From the NCBI RefSeq assembly GCF_949628265.1, contig NC_088786.1, positions 29,409,681-29,473,680 on the forward strand: DNA of 64,000 nt, given 5' to 3'. Both the position numbers and the translations under genes were made by a program. Of the stretch, positions 12,769 through 25,029 are shown in pieces. Position 1 is the first letter of the stretch. Each line of letters begins with the position of its first letter. The DNA comes from Cloeon dipterum. Lineage: Eukaryota > Arthropoda > Insecta > Ephemeroptera > Baetidae. Below the pieces are notes generated by a model. That model made no database searches and was not told where the DNA came from. It was given only the letters and a program-made list of their open reading frames with translations.

Positions 12769-13545
12769 TTAATATTTAAAATCAGTTGTCTGCATTTTGC
12801 AAAGAGCTTTTCTAGTGTCAGAGCAAGGTTGGTTTCCCAGTCCACCTTTTCTGAGAGTAACGCAGGATGACTCTCCCGCATTGACAGTCGACGGTTGCCC
12901 CTCGAGCCAAAGGTCATTGGTAATGGTTGTGTCAGTGGGCCATAGAAACTGTCCCGACTCGCGGAATGTGTTAGTTCCAGCAGTCCATAAATCGACAAAT
13001 CCATGATCTATAAAAATTGCGTTGCATGAAAATTGAACATCGGGGGGTATTATAGATTTTCTTGCATTTTCTCTCCGTCTCATTGTTCAAAACTTGTATT
13101 TCCATTGGGTAACCGATAACTGCTAGATCCAAGCAAAGACCTTTGCAGAAATTTCTTGCGTCCGTCCAATTGTAAGACTATGAATGACAGAGAGATTATC
13201 AAAATGAAGAAATAAGGACCATTTATTTAAGGTTTTACGTCAGTAGAGAGTACATAAATCCCTCCTGCTTCTATTGGTGCAAAAAAACCTGAGTCAACTG
13301 CAAATTTCAGAATAGCATCAGATATATGAACTTGATATCTGGAAACTTACGAAGCTTCTGACGGCATTCAGGTGTATTGTTACGCTGAAATTTCATTAAG
13401 GGTTTACCAAACTTTTGAGTTTAGAGCTGCACGGTATAAATATACTTACCATTACCGTGGAGGAAGCCTCTACGAAAAAAGCTGATTGAAAGCCGGGGAA
13501 AACTAGCAAGATACCCAGAACAAAGAAGGCGAACGAGGCAGACAT
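12769..13545 (-). CDS. Secreted C-type lectin domain protein, apparent frameshift
   Basis: Four exons: 13545-13450, 13384-13351, 13297-13239 and 13177-12769. Introns are 65, 53 and 61 bp, with GT-AG ends and compatible phases 0, 1, 0. Exon 1 encodes a signal peptide (MSASFAFFVLGILLVFPGF). The CTLD follows: a strand ending YVLSTD, then NWTDARNFCKGLCLDLA, WTAGTN, FLWP, WLEGQP, SSCVTLRKG and QPCSD ending ALCKMQ. The EPN/QPD and WND calcium/sugar-binding signatures are not seen, so classical sugar binding is doubtful. The summed coding length is 598 nt, one more than a multiple of three. The frame that begins NWTDARNFC hits a stop before the WTAGTN half. Both frames are open only at about 13083-13044, and a C6 run lies there (13047-13042). 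This is either a base-call error or a real inactivating indel. The family is firm; intactness is not. Confidence 0.8.
13042..13047 (-). other. Homopolymer C6, probable frameshift site in the lectin gene
   Basis: This is the best candidate for the one-base excess in the last lectin exon. Dropping one base here would join the two CTLD half-frames. Other positions between 13083 and 13044 are possible. Confidence 0.45.
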
Positions 13546-13616
13546 GTTGGCTTTGAAGAAATCGGCAGATGACTGCTGGGATAATGTCTCTGCTGTTAGG
13601 TTTGATAAGAATTAGC

Positions 13617-13624
13617 TAAATATA
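13617..13624 (-). promoter_or_regulatory. TATA-like element of the lectin gene
   Basis: TATATTTA on the minus strand, 79 bp upstream of the lectin ATG at 13545. It would place the start site near 13593 and give a 5' UTR of about 48 nt. The element is weak and is supported mainly by its position. Confidence 0.35.
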
Positions 13625-16598
13625 ATGAAATTATTAAAGACGTTTTCGTTGTGTAGGTCATCTTTTGCCCTTATGTAAGGTCAAAGAGCATTTATGAGAT
13701 TAAATATCTTAAATGTACTCCGGTTTCGTAACAAATGAGATCTTTGTGCCATCTTCAGTCTTTGAATAGCATAAAATATGTACGAAGTCATCGCCATTAA
13801 TTCGTTTGACAGGAATCAACAAATCGCACAAAAATTGCGTAAAATTACATTTTTCACGTGTAGTGTTAAAAAAACGCTTCAGTGCAATGTAAACTCTCTT
13901 CCAGTACTATACACACAGGTAGCGAACAATTTTTTTGAAAATGAAAAATGAATTCCCTACGCGTTCGCTTCACACTCGAATCAAGGCTGTCATCAAGGGA
14001 GAGGCGACGCGTGCGAAGCGGTTCGTTGTTCGTTTTGCCGGCGGATTAACGCCACGCGTGCGAAGGCACGTGAACAATAACCGCGCACATGCATACACAC
14101 CCGCCGTACCTGTCCGAGCATTGCCAATTAGATTCGGGCCAATTAAGCTGGGGATGAGAACCGCGTGTCGGTCGGATAACACGGCCCGACGATAATTGGC
14201 GCGCGCCACACTCGCTGTTGGTGCAATTTCGTCAAAGGGCTGCTATCAGAGCCACCGCTGCCGTGAGGGCGTGTTAATGTCTCCGCCGGCAGGTCGTTTA
14301 AAAGTGTTCGGCCGTGCGCGTCCGGTTCTTATCAAGCGATTAGAGGAGCACCACCTGCAAAAAGGGGAATTGGACTGCTCTTTGAATTTCCCTTTGAACC
14401 ACCGCTGAAGCATGCTGAACAAAAATTTAACTCTATCTTTAGCAGAGCTGCAACTTATATTTTGGCTTTGAAAATTTATCAATTTTACTAAAATTGTTAA
14501 ACAGCTAAACACTTTTTTGCAACAAGGACATCAGGGGAAAATTTTAATTGGATTAAGCTGCTTGGCTGATTTAGTTTTGGAATTGATTACGTGGTAAATG
14601 CTTTTAAATCGAATTCTGAAGCCAGTTTCGTACAATCTTGATTATTTTTGATGGGATAAATTCTCCTTGAACAGAAAAAAATAAATTAACTGTGTAATGT
14701 TTAATTTCCTGAAAAAGTGTGTCCAACTTCGCAATAGTTTTATGAAGTATCCACCACAATGAATGCTCGTCGCAAATTTTGCATTTAGAACGAACTCTTC
14801 CAAAATTAAATTTTCGTAACAAAATAAGCTCACTTGTCAAGCGACTGAAAATGATCCGTCATCCCTTGTGGACCGCCAGCCGCAGTGTTTTTGTCGCTCG
14901 CCCGTGGAATCTCCCCCTCAGTTTTTGGGCCTATCATGTCTCTTTTCCGCGGAAATGTCAGAGGCATGTAGGACGAGACCACTAATTGCGATGTAAACAG
15001 CGCTGCGGATTTATTTCCAGCGCTGCCACAAACGACTGTAGCATCCGCGCTTATGTCATTACCTTAATTGAAGGCTGCTCGGAAAAATGGCTGGCTGCGT
15101 GTGCCAACGGTCGTTTGGAAGCGGATTTTTGGAAAGGCGCTCAAGCACCTAGCTCTAATGGAATTTAATTTTGTGTATGATCTACCAAGTGAAAAGAGTT
15201 GGGTTTTTTTTAAACTCTTCCAGTTCGCGCAATTTCCCTCTATGCAAAGCCGAGATTAACATATAGAAGTCACAATGGAGAGATCATTTATGAAAAACTT
15301 TTCTCCCATGCTCACTTAAAGGCATTTCTGCGAACTACTAGTGTACGTTTGCAAACTTTTCCTCGTTAAAATCGTATATGCAGTTGTAAAAGTAATCGGC
15401 GTAATCAACAACGGAAAATAGGGCGTGCGCAATTTTCCATATTTGCATTTTACGATGGCGAATTTCCACCATTAAAACGTCGAAGTGCACTCGGCGTGGG
15501 CACTCGGGACGCGGCGTGAATGATGCAGGGTTATTGCTTGCACGAATGCACGAGATGCAGGTATACTGACTGCTGCGAGGAATGATTATTCTTTTGTGCA
15601 CGAGCGCGGCGAACAAGTCTATTTATACGCCTGCTCTGCAGCAATATTGATATACACCTCTCGCATTTAATGCCACTCGTGTAAATTTATTCGCTCAGCG
15701 TGGCTCACAAAAGCACAAGCTTCAATGTGCCGTAAAAAACTACTCTACTTATGAATATTCCCGCGATGAAATGAACCAATAACAACAAATCAAATTATTG
15801 AAAATAAACCAACTATGATATTTCAAAAGCCTTAAAACGGATGGGTTTATTTACTTGAATGAATCGTGTACAGAACAACTATGCTTCCCTTCAGTTGTGA
15901 TTAAAAAAATATTATCTTTGAACGTGTTGGGAGTTCTGACCTTTATTATAGCCAAGACGACTATTTTTAGCACGTTTGGGCTCTTTTGAGATATGATTTA
16001 CAAACGGGCTTAAGGCTTTTTTAAAGAAATTTATTAAAAAATATTACATCTTAAGGGACTGCCAATTTTTTCTAAGCGTATTTTCCTTTATAGAAAGATC
16101 TGCAGGTAATATGAATGGCATCTGACAGATTTCGACGGTTTGGAGTGATTAAAACCATCTTCAATATTTTTAAGCCAAGTTTATGCTCTATTGGGGTGAA
16201 CAGAAAAAGTCACCCCCCACAAATTCCCTTTCGATCCTAAAATTATACAGTAAATATACTACTTATAATCATTATTTTTAAAAGAAACCCGCAACTTACT
16301 TTATATTTTGCAGCTGTGTTATATTTTGGTTGTGATTAATAAGATTTATTGCGCAAATGCCATTATAAATTACACGTTCTTCCTATCAACTCGTGATTCG
16401 TCAAAGCCACAATTTATTCTCGGCTTATCATGACTTATTTCCGAGCTGGTCACAAACGCGAGCAGTAATTTCAATTCGACTGACTTTGTTTGTGCTGCGT
16501 TATTTGTTTCAGGAACTCTTATCGCAGCTGTGCGGGCTCCGAGCAGGTATAGAAACACAGGTAGGCGCTGCAAAATGAATTTAGTTTCAAAATTTAAG

Positions 16599-16631
16599 TT
16601 TATTATGGGCTGACATTTATTATGGGCTGAA
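16599..16631. repeat. 17-bp tandem duplication
   Basis: Two adjacent near-identical copies of TTTATTATGGGCTGACA. This is a short local duplication in non-coding DNA. Confidence 0.8.
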
Positions 16632-18613
16632 TTTACTCGGTGCGCTCGCTTTCAAACTCAATACTGTTGGGCGACATCGTAAATTTGGATTCTTTATTGT
16701 TTCGTTCCACTGTTGTTGGTTGAACATGTTGCAAGCGGTATTCGTTTTAAAAAGCAGAACGGATCGAAGCCGAGTTATCTTTTAAAATGGCTAAAATACA
16801 CCAACTCGATGGCTGGGCACTCAATGAGAGAGGCTGCAGGCAATTTCACGGGGTAAATTATTGGTTTGTAAAATTGCATGCAAATATATTTGTGGTCTCG
16901 TCGGCAATATATTTGGTTCGTTTAGTTTAGAATTCTTTTTTTCCGGCAGAACAACTTCCCGCAGAGCATTAGAGTCACATATTGTCAATGTCTAAAGCAA
17001 TATTTTTATGCAATTGAGAATTTAAAAAATCTACATTTTCCCTCGTTGCCATGCTGAAAGTCGAATAAATAAAATGAACTGAAAACTTTACACATGAATA
17101 ATAAGGCTTCAGACTTCAGATGATTAGCTAAAGCATGAAGGGAATAAACGCGATTTGTGGCCTTCTTTGAAATAACGAAAAAAGTACGGTTCAAATTTAT
17201 ACAACAAACGTACGTCACTCCTATAGTTTTTTTAATGTGAAATAAAGTTTTCGAGTGAGATTTATAGATTTTTTTCATTAAATTGAAGCAATTTTGCTCA
17301 ATTGTCTCGTAGAAAACCTATAGCTTGTGCATTTTCAGGGCGCGATCCTTCGAGGCTACAATTCTGCCAGCTTGTCAGTTTGCACACTGCGAAAGACAGC
17401 AAAATATTTTGACGTCAACATCTTGCTCGAGACCTGAAATAAATTTTGCGAGGATTAATCGCCTCAGCGTGACGAAAGTAGGGCAAAACAAGGGCAAAAA
17501 CGCGCGCTGGCAGCTCTCGAGCCGTGAGAATAATGATTGCGCGCGCGTCTAATTAATTCACACAGGTAGGGTAAGATGAGGCTGAAGAAAAAGGCAGGAG
17601 CAGCAGCACAGGTGCTTGCAGCGCCATGCATTCACGCTGTGCTGTGTGTACCGTGTGCTCTTATACGCGGGAGCAGCTAGCTTGATAAAATTTAATGAGT
17701 CTCGAATAATTATGAATTCCAGCGACTCATTTTGAAGTGTCTGCAGCAGAATCGCCGCCGCTTTTTTCCCTCTTCTGATTAAGCTGCGCTCTTGGATGGG
17801 GGTAATTAAAGATAAAGTCACGTAAACGCTTGCCCATATTGTTGCGACACTTCGTCGAGTCCTCCACATCGTTTCTGCACTAGAGTTTTGAGATAATGCT
17901 AAAATCTTTATTGCGGACGACGTGAAGCCTAATCCACATTTTCCAGATAATTTTGCCTACACAATAATTTCATATTATCCTTATTTCCTTTGCTATTTTT
18001 CTTTAGATAGAGGATAATGTAAAATTTAACGCTCTCAATTTTTCAATTTTATGAATTTCAAATTTATATTACGTAACTGATTAATATTTTAGTATTGGTC
18101 TAAAATATCCATGAAAATACAGCCGCATTTTGCTTCTTGTCGTTTAAAAACTTCGTGTTTTGCCTTGATGCTGTACACTTCTGTGTTTTTTTTATTATTA
18201 TCATTACTTTAAATAGCACACACAGTTTTTTCTTCAACTTTCAAACATAAAAATTATAAATAAATCGATTCTACAAAGTTGGAAATGTACATACAGGAAT
18301 ATCAAGTGTTATCTGATAAATTCGTTTTTGAAGCGTCAAAGCTGTAAACCTTTAAATATATAAATTTTATGAGACACCACTCAAAAGACTTTTTAGGGCG
18401 TGTGTGTATATAAGATACAGAAGGCAATGGTAGAAAGTTGTTGCTTCTCCGTTGACAAACAGTTCTTTTGGCTTTACTCAAATTTGATCTCGTAACTCCT
18501 TCTTTGCGAGGGCGGAGACGAAGGAGGCGGTTGGCGCGTCTGCAAATTGAAATTCAATCGAGTGAGTACACCATTCGAGGGCTTTCCGCCGTCGTTCTTT
18601 GATAAAATCGACT

Positions 18614-18643
18614 GACGAGAAGAGACGAGAAGAGACGAGAAGA
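18614..18643. repeat. 10-bp tandem repeat, three copies
   Basis: Three perfect copies of GACGAGAAGA in a row. Confidence 0.85.
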
Positions 18644-19888
18644 GTGATATTAATTACGCTGCCAGTCACGCCGCTAATTGAGTGCCGGCTTCTGATGCAG
18701 AGTTTAGATCAAAGCACGTTTTCTGATATAGTGAGCGAATTCGCAGCTTATTGCTCGCTAGAAATGGATGCATTGCAGTTGAACACGTAACACGTTACAC
18801 ACTTCGGTGAGCAACACAATTAATCTATAATAAGACATCACATTGCTCGTTCAAACACATTTTATGTAAATATATCAAACTACGTGGTGTTGATATATAT
18901 ATATACGCTTTTCTAAATTATATTTGATCCGATTTTCGCAATACGTATTATTGGTATTGGCATAAGTATATAAATTTGATAAATTACTGTCTCTTCGAAA
19001 GACTTGGTGACACAATAAGCAGTTTGAAAAACGTATTTATGCGCTTCTTAAAAAAAAAGAAAATAAGTTTACTGTTGTTGTGTGCCGTTTAAATTACTGC
19101 TGAGGAAATATATGGCGATATTTATAAGAGTATGAGTTTTGGTCTGTTGAAAATGAGTGCGAAACGTGTTTGAAAACATTTTTTATTTAATATCACCTTT
19201 AAAAAGAGATGGAGTTTAAAAACATTGAAATATTCGAGATTTATTATTGCGCATATTTGCGGGGAAACTTCTTTAACTCAATCCAAAATATATCGTTTTT
19301 TGCATTATTAAAGGTAGCAAAACTTTGAAAACAACATATTGTCTGAATGCTTGCGTATTGCAGGAGTGCCGTTCAATGAAGCGTGTTTTCATGCTATGCT
19401 GATGGATCGAAATAAATCAGCCGCACTTGTTATCAACGGAGGAAATGAGGGCAGCAATCGTTGAGGTCGCGAATCATTACGACTCAAGCCGCAAACAGTC
19501 AAAGTTGAGCACGGCCTGTTTTTTTAACGCCGCCCATCTACGCACTTTTACGATTCAACGAACTGACCTACTCGGCCCAATTGAATTTGCGGCCCTTGAC
19601 TTTCAATTTCGCGCATAGCAGTGGTGCAGTCAAGAGGTTTCAATTACACCGGCAAGGCTAATTGCACCATTACAATCAATTGTCGCAGTTGTGCACAGCG
19701 AGTAAGCGGGAAACTGCCCTCGAAACGCACAAATGTACAAAGAGCTGAGCTTGTTGTGTTCTGACAAAACACGGGGGAGAGTCGCTAAATCAAATTAATT
19801 GGCGCCACTTACTCGGAAGCAATTTCAGCGGCCAAGCCAAACGCGCATCCTTTGCACAACACGCAACTGGCAATTCAGCTTTAAGAGC

Positions 19889-19977
<89 letters not shown>
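19889..19977. repeat. Long (CT)n microsatellite
   Basis: About 89 bp of CT dinucleotides with a single CG interruption near 19898. It is the longest simple repeat in the window. Read as protein it gives a Leu-Ser run in a chance frame. Such polypurine/polypyrimidine tracts can bind GAGA-type factors or form triplex DNA, but nothing here shows a function. Confidence 0.95.
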
Positions 19978-19980
<3 letters not shown>

Positions 19981-20394
19981 GTTGCTTGCTGCATCGCAGG
20001 TGCTTTTTTCATGCCGGGGGTGTTTCTGATGTCGAAAACTTTGAGCTAATTATCCACTTGGAACGGTCCTGGCCAGAGGAAGATGTTGCTTTTTTGCTCT
20101 TTCTTGATTACAAGGCGGTGCACGGTCCCCGACTTGAAAACAGATTCTAAGAATATGGTCAAAGCGAGACTTCCTTAAGGAGCAAAAATAGCCAATAAGA
20201 CGCCGAGTTCTAGATTTTGCAAAATTTCCTCTTCTCTTTGTTTATTTGGCGAGTCCTTTCATTGATAGAAAAGTGTATTCAGAGCGCAATTTTAACATCA
20301 AGAGAATATTTGGTAAACAAAATTCAATTTATAATGAAAAGAGAGGAGGAAACAAAAGTTAGAATTTCAATGTGGCGCACGGTTTGTGAATAAA

Positions 20395-20400
20395 TTTATT
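20395..20400 (-). terminator. Candidate poly(A) signal of the SDR gene
   Basis: AATAAA on the minus strand, about 137 nt downstream of the proposed SDR stop codon at 20537. Confidence 0.35.
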
Positions 20401-20536
20401 GCTCTCGTTTCGTTAAACAGTGAATTATGACAAGTAGAAAAAATTCAAAGCATTTATCTAGTTATAAATATACAAGATGAAACATATATCATTAATTTTC
20501 CAGCTCAAAGATTCAGCCTCGAATAAAATGCGGTCA

Positions 20537-23500
20537 TTAATAAACCATCAGCGCAAAAAAGCCATTTTCCCGAGGACGCGTCATCTGTATCTAAAAAAAA
20601 TATATTACAATCCCTAGCACTCAGCTGCTTTCATCCTGCAAACGAACAGCACGCATCCGGCAAAAAATATGTTGCAATCGTGATGCTTTTAACCAGATTT
20701 GCATATTTGTCGCAAGCTGCCTCTTTCTCTTCTCTCTCATTCGGGATAAACAGAGAAATAAGAGAGGAATATGAATTTCTGATGCGATGCAGTCTCGCTG
20801 CCGACTCGCATTTCTATAACGCGAGGTGTACGTAATATAAATAAAATATGGCGTGGTGCTCATGAATATTCGCGTGCAATGCAGCTGATGGCGAAATACA
20901 TACATACGAGAAAGAGTCAAAACGGTCCCGCTCAAGATATGATAATTACGACTCGCTCTCCAGGGACAATCTGCTCCCTCGGCCCCAAGCTTTTTCCTTT
21001 ACTGCGTGCTTTTTGCCTCTCGCGTCTCCTACCCTTAAATAATAGCCTGACACCGGCACGAGAAAGAGAACTTTTATCCGACCTCTCGTAGAACAAGTAT
21101 AGTTCTTAAATTTAACAAGACGAGCAACAACAAAACTTTCAGCAGCCTCTTCCGCGTCGTTGCAAACTTGACTTTTTCTTTGTCTAGTGTCAGAGAGTAA
21201 GAGCCTCAGTTTTTTAAGTCGAAAGTGACGCTATTGAGATTGCTAAAAAACACTTCAAGAACTATTTTTAAACATTTTTTATTTTGATAACCTCCATCAC
21301 ATTGATGAGAAATTTAACACGCTAGCTGTATTCAGTTTAAATAAGGTTTTAAGTCTTTTATCTTTCCCCATAGAAGCTTGCATGAAAAGTATTAGTTAGG
21401 CCTGACAAACTGTGAACTTTACAGTCAAGACAATCAATTTTGGCACAATTTCTGCCTAGTTTTAACTTAACAATTTAATGAGTAGCTCTACGCTAGTAAA
21501 ATGCAACATTTTTTCCGTAATATAAAATTTAATTGAAAAATATTGACCAAGCTAGTCAAAATATGTCTCTTAGAGCATAATATAAATTTGCAAATTACGC
21601 AAAATACACAGAGTTACAACAACATTCTGGCGAAGTTTCCTTATATATTATATTTACATAAATATTATGGTCGTAGTATGTACAGCTCTAGGTGGAGTAT
21701 CATTCTTCAAAGGCGGGTGATTTCGTTTTGTTTTGGATGGCATAGCAAGCACAAACGTTTGCATATTTCAGAGGGCGACCGACGCAGCCTTCTCTTGTTC
21801 CTGCAATGTAAATTTTAATGAGTGCCTCTTTAATTCAGCCGTCCATGCAGCGAGCAGCGAGCGGAGCTGCTTTGAATGAGGCGCGGCCTGATAAAAAATA
21901 GCTACCTGGTGGGGAAATCGCAGCAGTGCGTCTTCCAAAACCAGCTCGAGATCTCGCCTTCCTAAAACGTCCGGAACAATGTTCTGGGGAAAAAAATAAG
22001 GCGGATGAATAAAGACCTCGCAGCAGCATCCTTCCTGGTCCTAATTAGGGTTTATTATTCGCAGTGTGAACGAGAGGGACGCTTATGTATAATGAATTTT
22101 CATATATTTCGTATTTCGCCTTGGATTTTCATTTTAAATGTCATGCTGATCAAGTTTATTTACTGAACAAAGGGCCAGTTTTACTTTTTATTAATTTGAT
22201 TGCTCAGATCGTGAGTCATAGCAGATGCCAGCAGACGGAACCTGCTTTTCAATGACCTTTGACTTCTGATGCTTTTGTATTTAAATATCGATCCTGCAAA
22301 AAAACTAAATTCATACTCTTAGAAGTAACACGGTTTAATCGAGTAATTAATTTGCAAAAGTTTAGACGGTGCACTGATCCTCTCTCCATGATATTTATAT
22401 AATACAATTCAGCTCAACAAAGATGAATCGTCTGCAGAGATCAGCCTTGAGCGTTGCATCAGCATCAGCACAAACAGATTGTTTGTTTTGAATCGAATAT
22501 GTTTTGTCGAAAGTGAAGGCAAACATCAACAAAAGATTCCAATGACCGTCAGTGACATGCATTTTCCTAGCGGCATGTAAACAAACCGATAAAAAATCTA
22601 ACCTACATTTCGGATTGTGGGTAGCACCGCACACAATTTCAGACTCGAGACCAAAAACAAAATTTCGCAAGATATTTATAGAGAAAGAAAACTCACCGTG
22701 ACTTTGATTTTGTTGCCAGCCTCCAGGTGGATTTCGTGCTGGCTGACTCCATCTCCGACTTGTCTGTGCTCGTAAATTCCAAAGTACGGGAAGAGCTTAT
22801 CAGCGACGCTGCAATGCGAATTTACTGTTAATGGACACTGGCTTGGACAGGACAAATGTTTGTTTTTTACCTGCCGATATTAATGACGTGTCCCTCTTCC
22901 TTCGAGTTCTGCATGTCTCGCAACACCTCGGTCATAAAGGCGCAGTGCAAGTAGGGAGAAATGGTGCGCGGGTTCATCAGTTGGGTGTCTGCAAAAGAAA
23001 ATCCGGTTCGCGAGATGAGTAAACAACTCTTTATTGAATCACGTGTCTTGCGCTCGACCAGCGGCGAGATTTGTATCAACAGTAGTATTTTTTCCAACCT
23101 CAGCAATAAAGCAGGCGAGACAGTGCGTTTATAGTGCTTGTCGCGGTTATGCGACAACATAAGGTGAAGGATTGCGTGCGGTTGCTAAGGAGAATTATAT
23201 TGCAACCGAGTGTCCGGTCAATGTGATTGTTTACTGGTGAATCAGCGTGTAAAAACATTGAACGTTATATTTTTAACTCAAGAGTTGTTTGCAACTGTTT
23301 CTATGTGTGAGGTCAATCCTATCAGGTATATAGATGGCGAATAGCAAAATTTGGAAGTGAAAACGTATGAAATTTCTCTTTGATATTTTTTCACAGCTCA
23401 ACAATAATGTTTAATTACTAGCAAAAATTCTATACCAGATTGCCGAGTATTAAAAAGATAAACTGTAAAATAGGATTTTAATGATTTAGTCTCAAAATAA

Positions 23501-24897
23501 ATATTCAAAATTTTTATTTTGAGTGTAGAGTTCTTCAGATTATTTTTATGTTAAAATCAACAAATGGATTTACAGGTGCAAAAAAATTAGTTTCCAAAAA
23601 ATAAATTTTGTGAAAAGAAAATCTCTCTGATGGGGCATAAACAGCGAATCAGGATGAGCATTTATTTGATCAGAGGCAGTGTGCGTGGCGGTAAATATTT
23701 GATATGTGGCCAAACAGAAAAGTTGGGATTAAGGCTGATCCGCAAGGCCGGGACTCATCCCTGGGCGTGTGTTTATTCTATTAGGGGAGCGGAAAAACAG
23801 CAAAAGGGGGAGCGTGATTTACGCCGACTGGAACTTCTTTTGCTCCAGCCATAAATTCATTATGATTTTTACCTTTATGTGCCTCTGCATTGTTGATGAG
23901 AATGTCCACGCCGCCGAGCCGGGCGCGGGTCCACCTCAGGACGCGCATAATGTCCTCGCCTTTTGTGATGTCGCAATTGTGAGCGTAAAGGGTTCCGGCG
24001 GTGCTGCCCGGGACTCGGCTGTTATGCCCAGAGCTCTGAAAAATGAACGCCCACCACTTGAATCTCGCACTCGCTAAATCTTTGCTTTTTGCGACGCGCG
24101 AAAGGGATATATATTATGCTGGTTGGGGTGAGTGTGAGGAGGCTTCTCGAAAATGAGCGCCGTATTGTGCTCCGCAATGACACGAAATTGCTTTTAAATT
24201 AGTGCTACTGCCAGAATATAAGGAAAAAAGAGGTCTTGGCTAAAAAACCACTGTAGGGCCAAATTAAATATAATCTTTTGTATAAGACTGACATTTCGTG
24301 AGATTTGTAGAATGAGAGAAACACAACTCTGCAGAAGAAAAACTGTGTGGTGACCTTCTTTGTCAACGAGTAAAATCCGACTTCTCAACAATTTTTGAGA
24401 AAATATACAGTGCGTTGCGAGAGATTTCGTTTTTCTTTTTTGCCATTTCTTGTATATTTTCTTTCAATAATTTGTATTATGAATTGCTTGCAAGAATAAT
24501 CAAGTATGTAAAAAAGTTAATATATAAGTAAATTATAGTTTTTTGTCTTTCTACTCCTTCTCACTTTGATTTTGAATGTAGTGATTTTTAATAAATTAAA
24601 AACAATATACATGTTGCCCTATTTCCCTTCAAACAACAGGATAAGAACTATAAAAAATTTGACAATTTTTTTGCTTAAAAATAAAATAGATCTATATCAA
24701 TTGAAAAAGAATATCTGATTATTTCATTTTCAGCAATAAAAGATAAATAAAAGAAAAGTACTCACTCCTAAATTATCCACTCTTTTGGCTAGTCCGACGA
24801 CACGTACGCCGCGGTTGACGAGGTGGTTCGCCAGCGAGGGCCCAAACCCTTCGGCCACCTCGGTGAGGAGAGCGACTTTGCCTACCCAGCGGTGCAT
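20537..24897 (-). CDS. DHRS11-like short-chain dehydrogenase with degenerate active site
   Basis: Six-exon model: 24897-24766, 24035-23873, 22988-22871, 22808-22697, 21983-21906 and 20590-20537. All joins have GT-AG ends and compatible phases (0, 1, 2, 0, 0), giving 218 aa; the family is usually 245-260. Recognisable Rossmann SDR elements are MHRWVGKVALLTEVAEGFG (nucleotide loop), NCDITKGEDI, LGGVDILINNAE, GHVINIGS and KIKVT. Compared with active members, the first Gly of TGxxxGxG is Glu, NNAG is NNAE, the Asn of the tetrad is absent, and YxxxK reads YEHRQ. Ser and Tyr are kept. About 25 residues of the substrate-loop region between KIKVT and the C-terminal helix are missing. The last exon (IQMTRPRE...) resembles the family C-terminus but is the least certain. 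Active members reduce or oxidise carbonyl/steroid/farnesol-type substrates with NADP(H); this copy is probably a pseudoenzyme or a decaying duplicate. Confidence 0.7.
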
Positions 24898-25017
24898 TGC
24901 AAGAGAAACTGATGCTCGCTGCCTTCAAGCGTCTTCTTTTAATCAAAGCGGCACGAAACTGCGTAATACAAACGCTGTGTGGTGTGCCCTTCGCGGACAA
25001 CCGCGTGCGATCAGCCT

Positions 25018-25024
25018 GTATATA
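25018..25024 (-). promoter_or_regulatory. TATA box of the SDR gene
   Basis: TATATAC on the minus strand, about 125 bp upstream of the SDR ATG at 24897. It predicts a start near 24993 and a 5' UTR of about 95 nt. No clear initiator motif is visible at that position. Confidence 0.4.
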
Positions 25025-25029
25025 ACAGC

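Larger units (their letters stand above)
13650..20390. other. Non-coding stretch
   Basis: No exon is supported. A GC- and CpG-rich patch lies at about 13970-14330. The remainder is AT-rich with several simple repeats (18614-18643 and 19889-19977) and a 17-bp tandem duplication (16599-16631). The open frames read as chance. Confidence 0.6.

Noticed and set aside
13044-13142. Explaining the lectin frameshift by an additional short intron
   Set aside because: The only phase-compatible donor/acceptor pair I could find would delete nearly all residues between the first CTLD cysteine region and WTAGTN, leaving a domain too short for the fold.
19799-20029. Open frame with a long Leu-Ser repeat
   Set aside because: It is the translation of the CT microsatellite, with no flanking coding signature.
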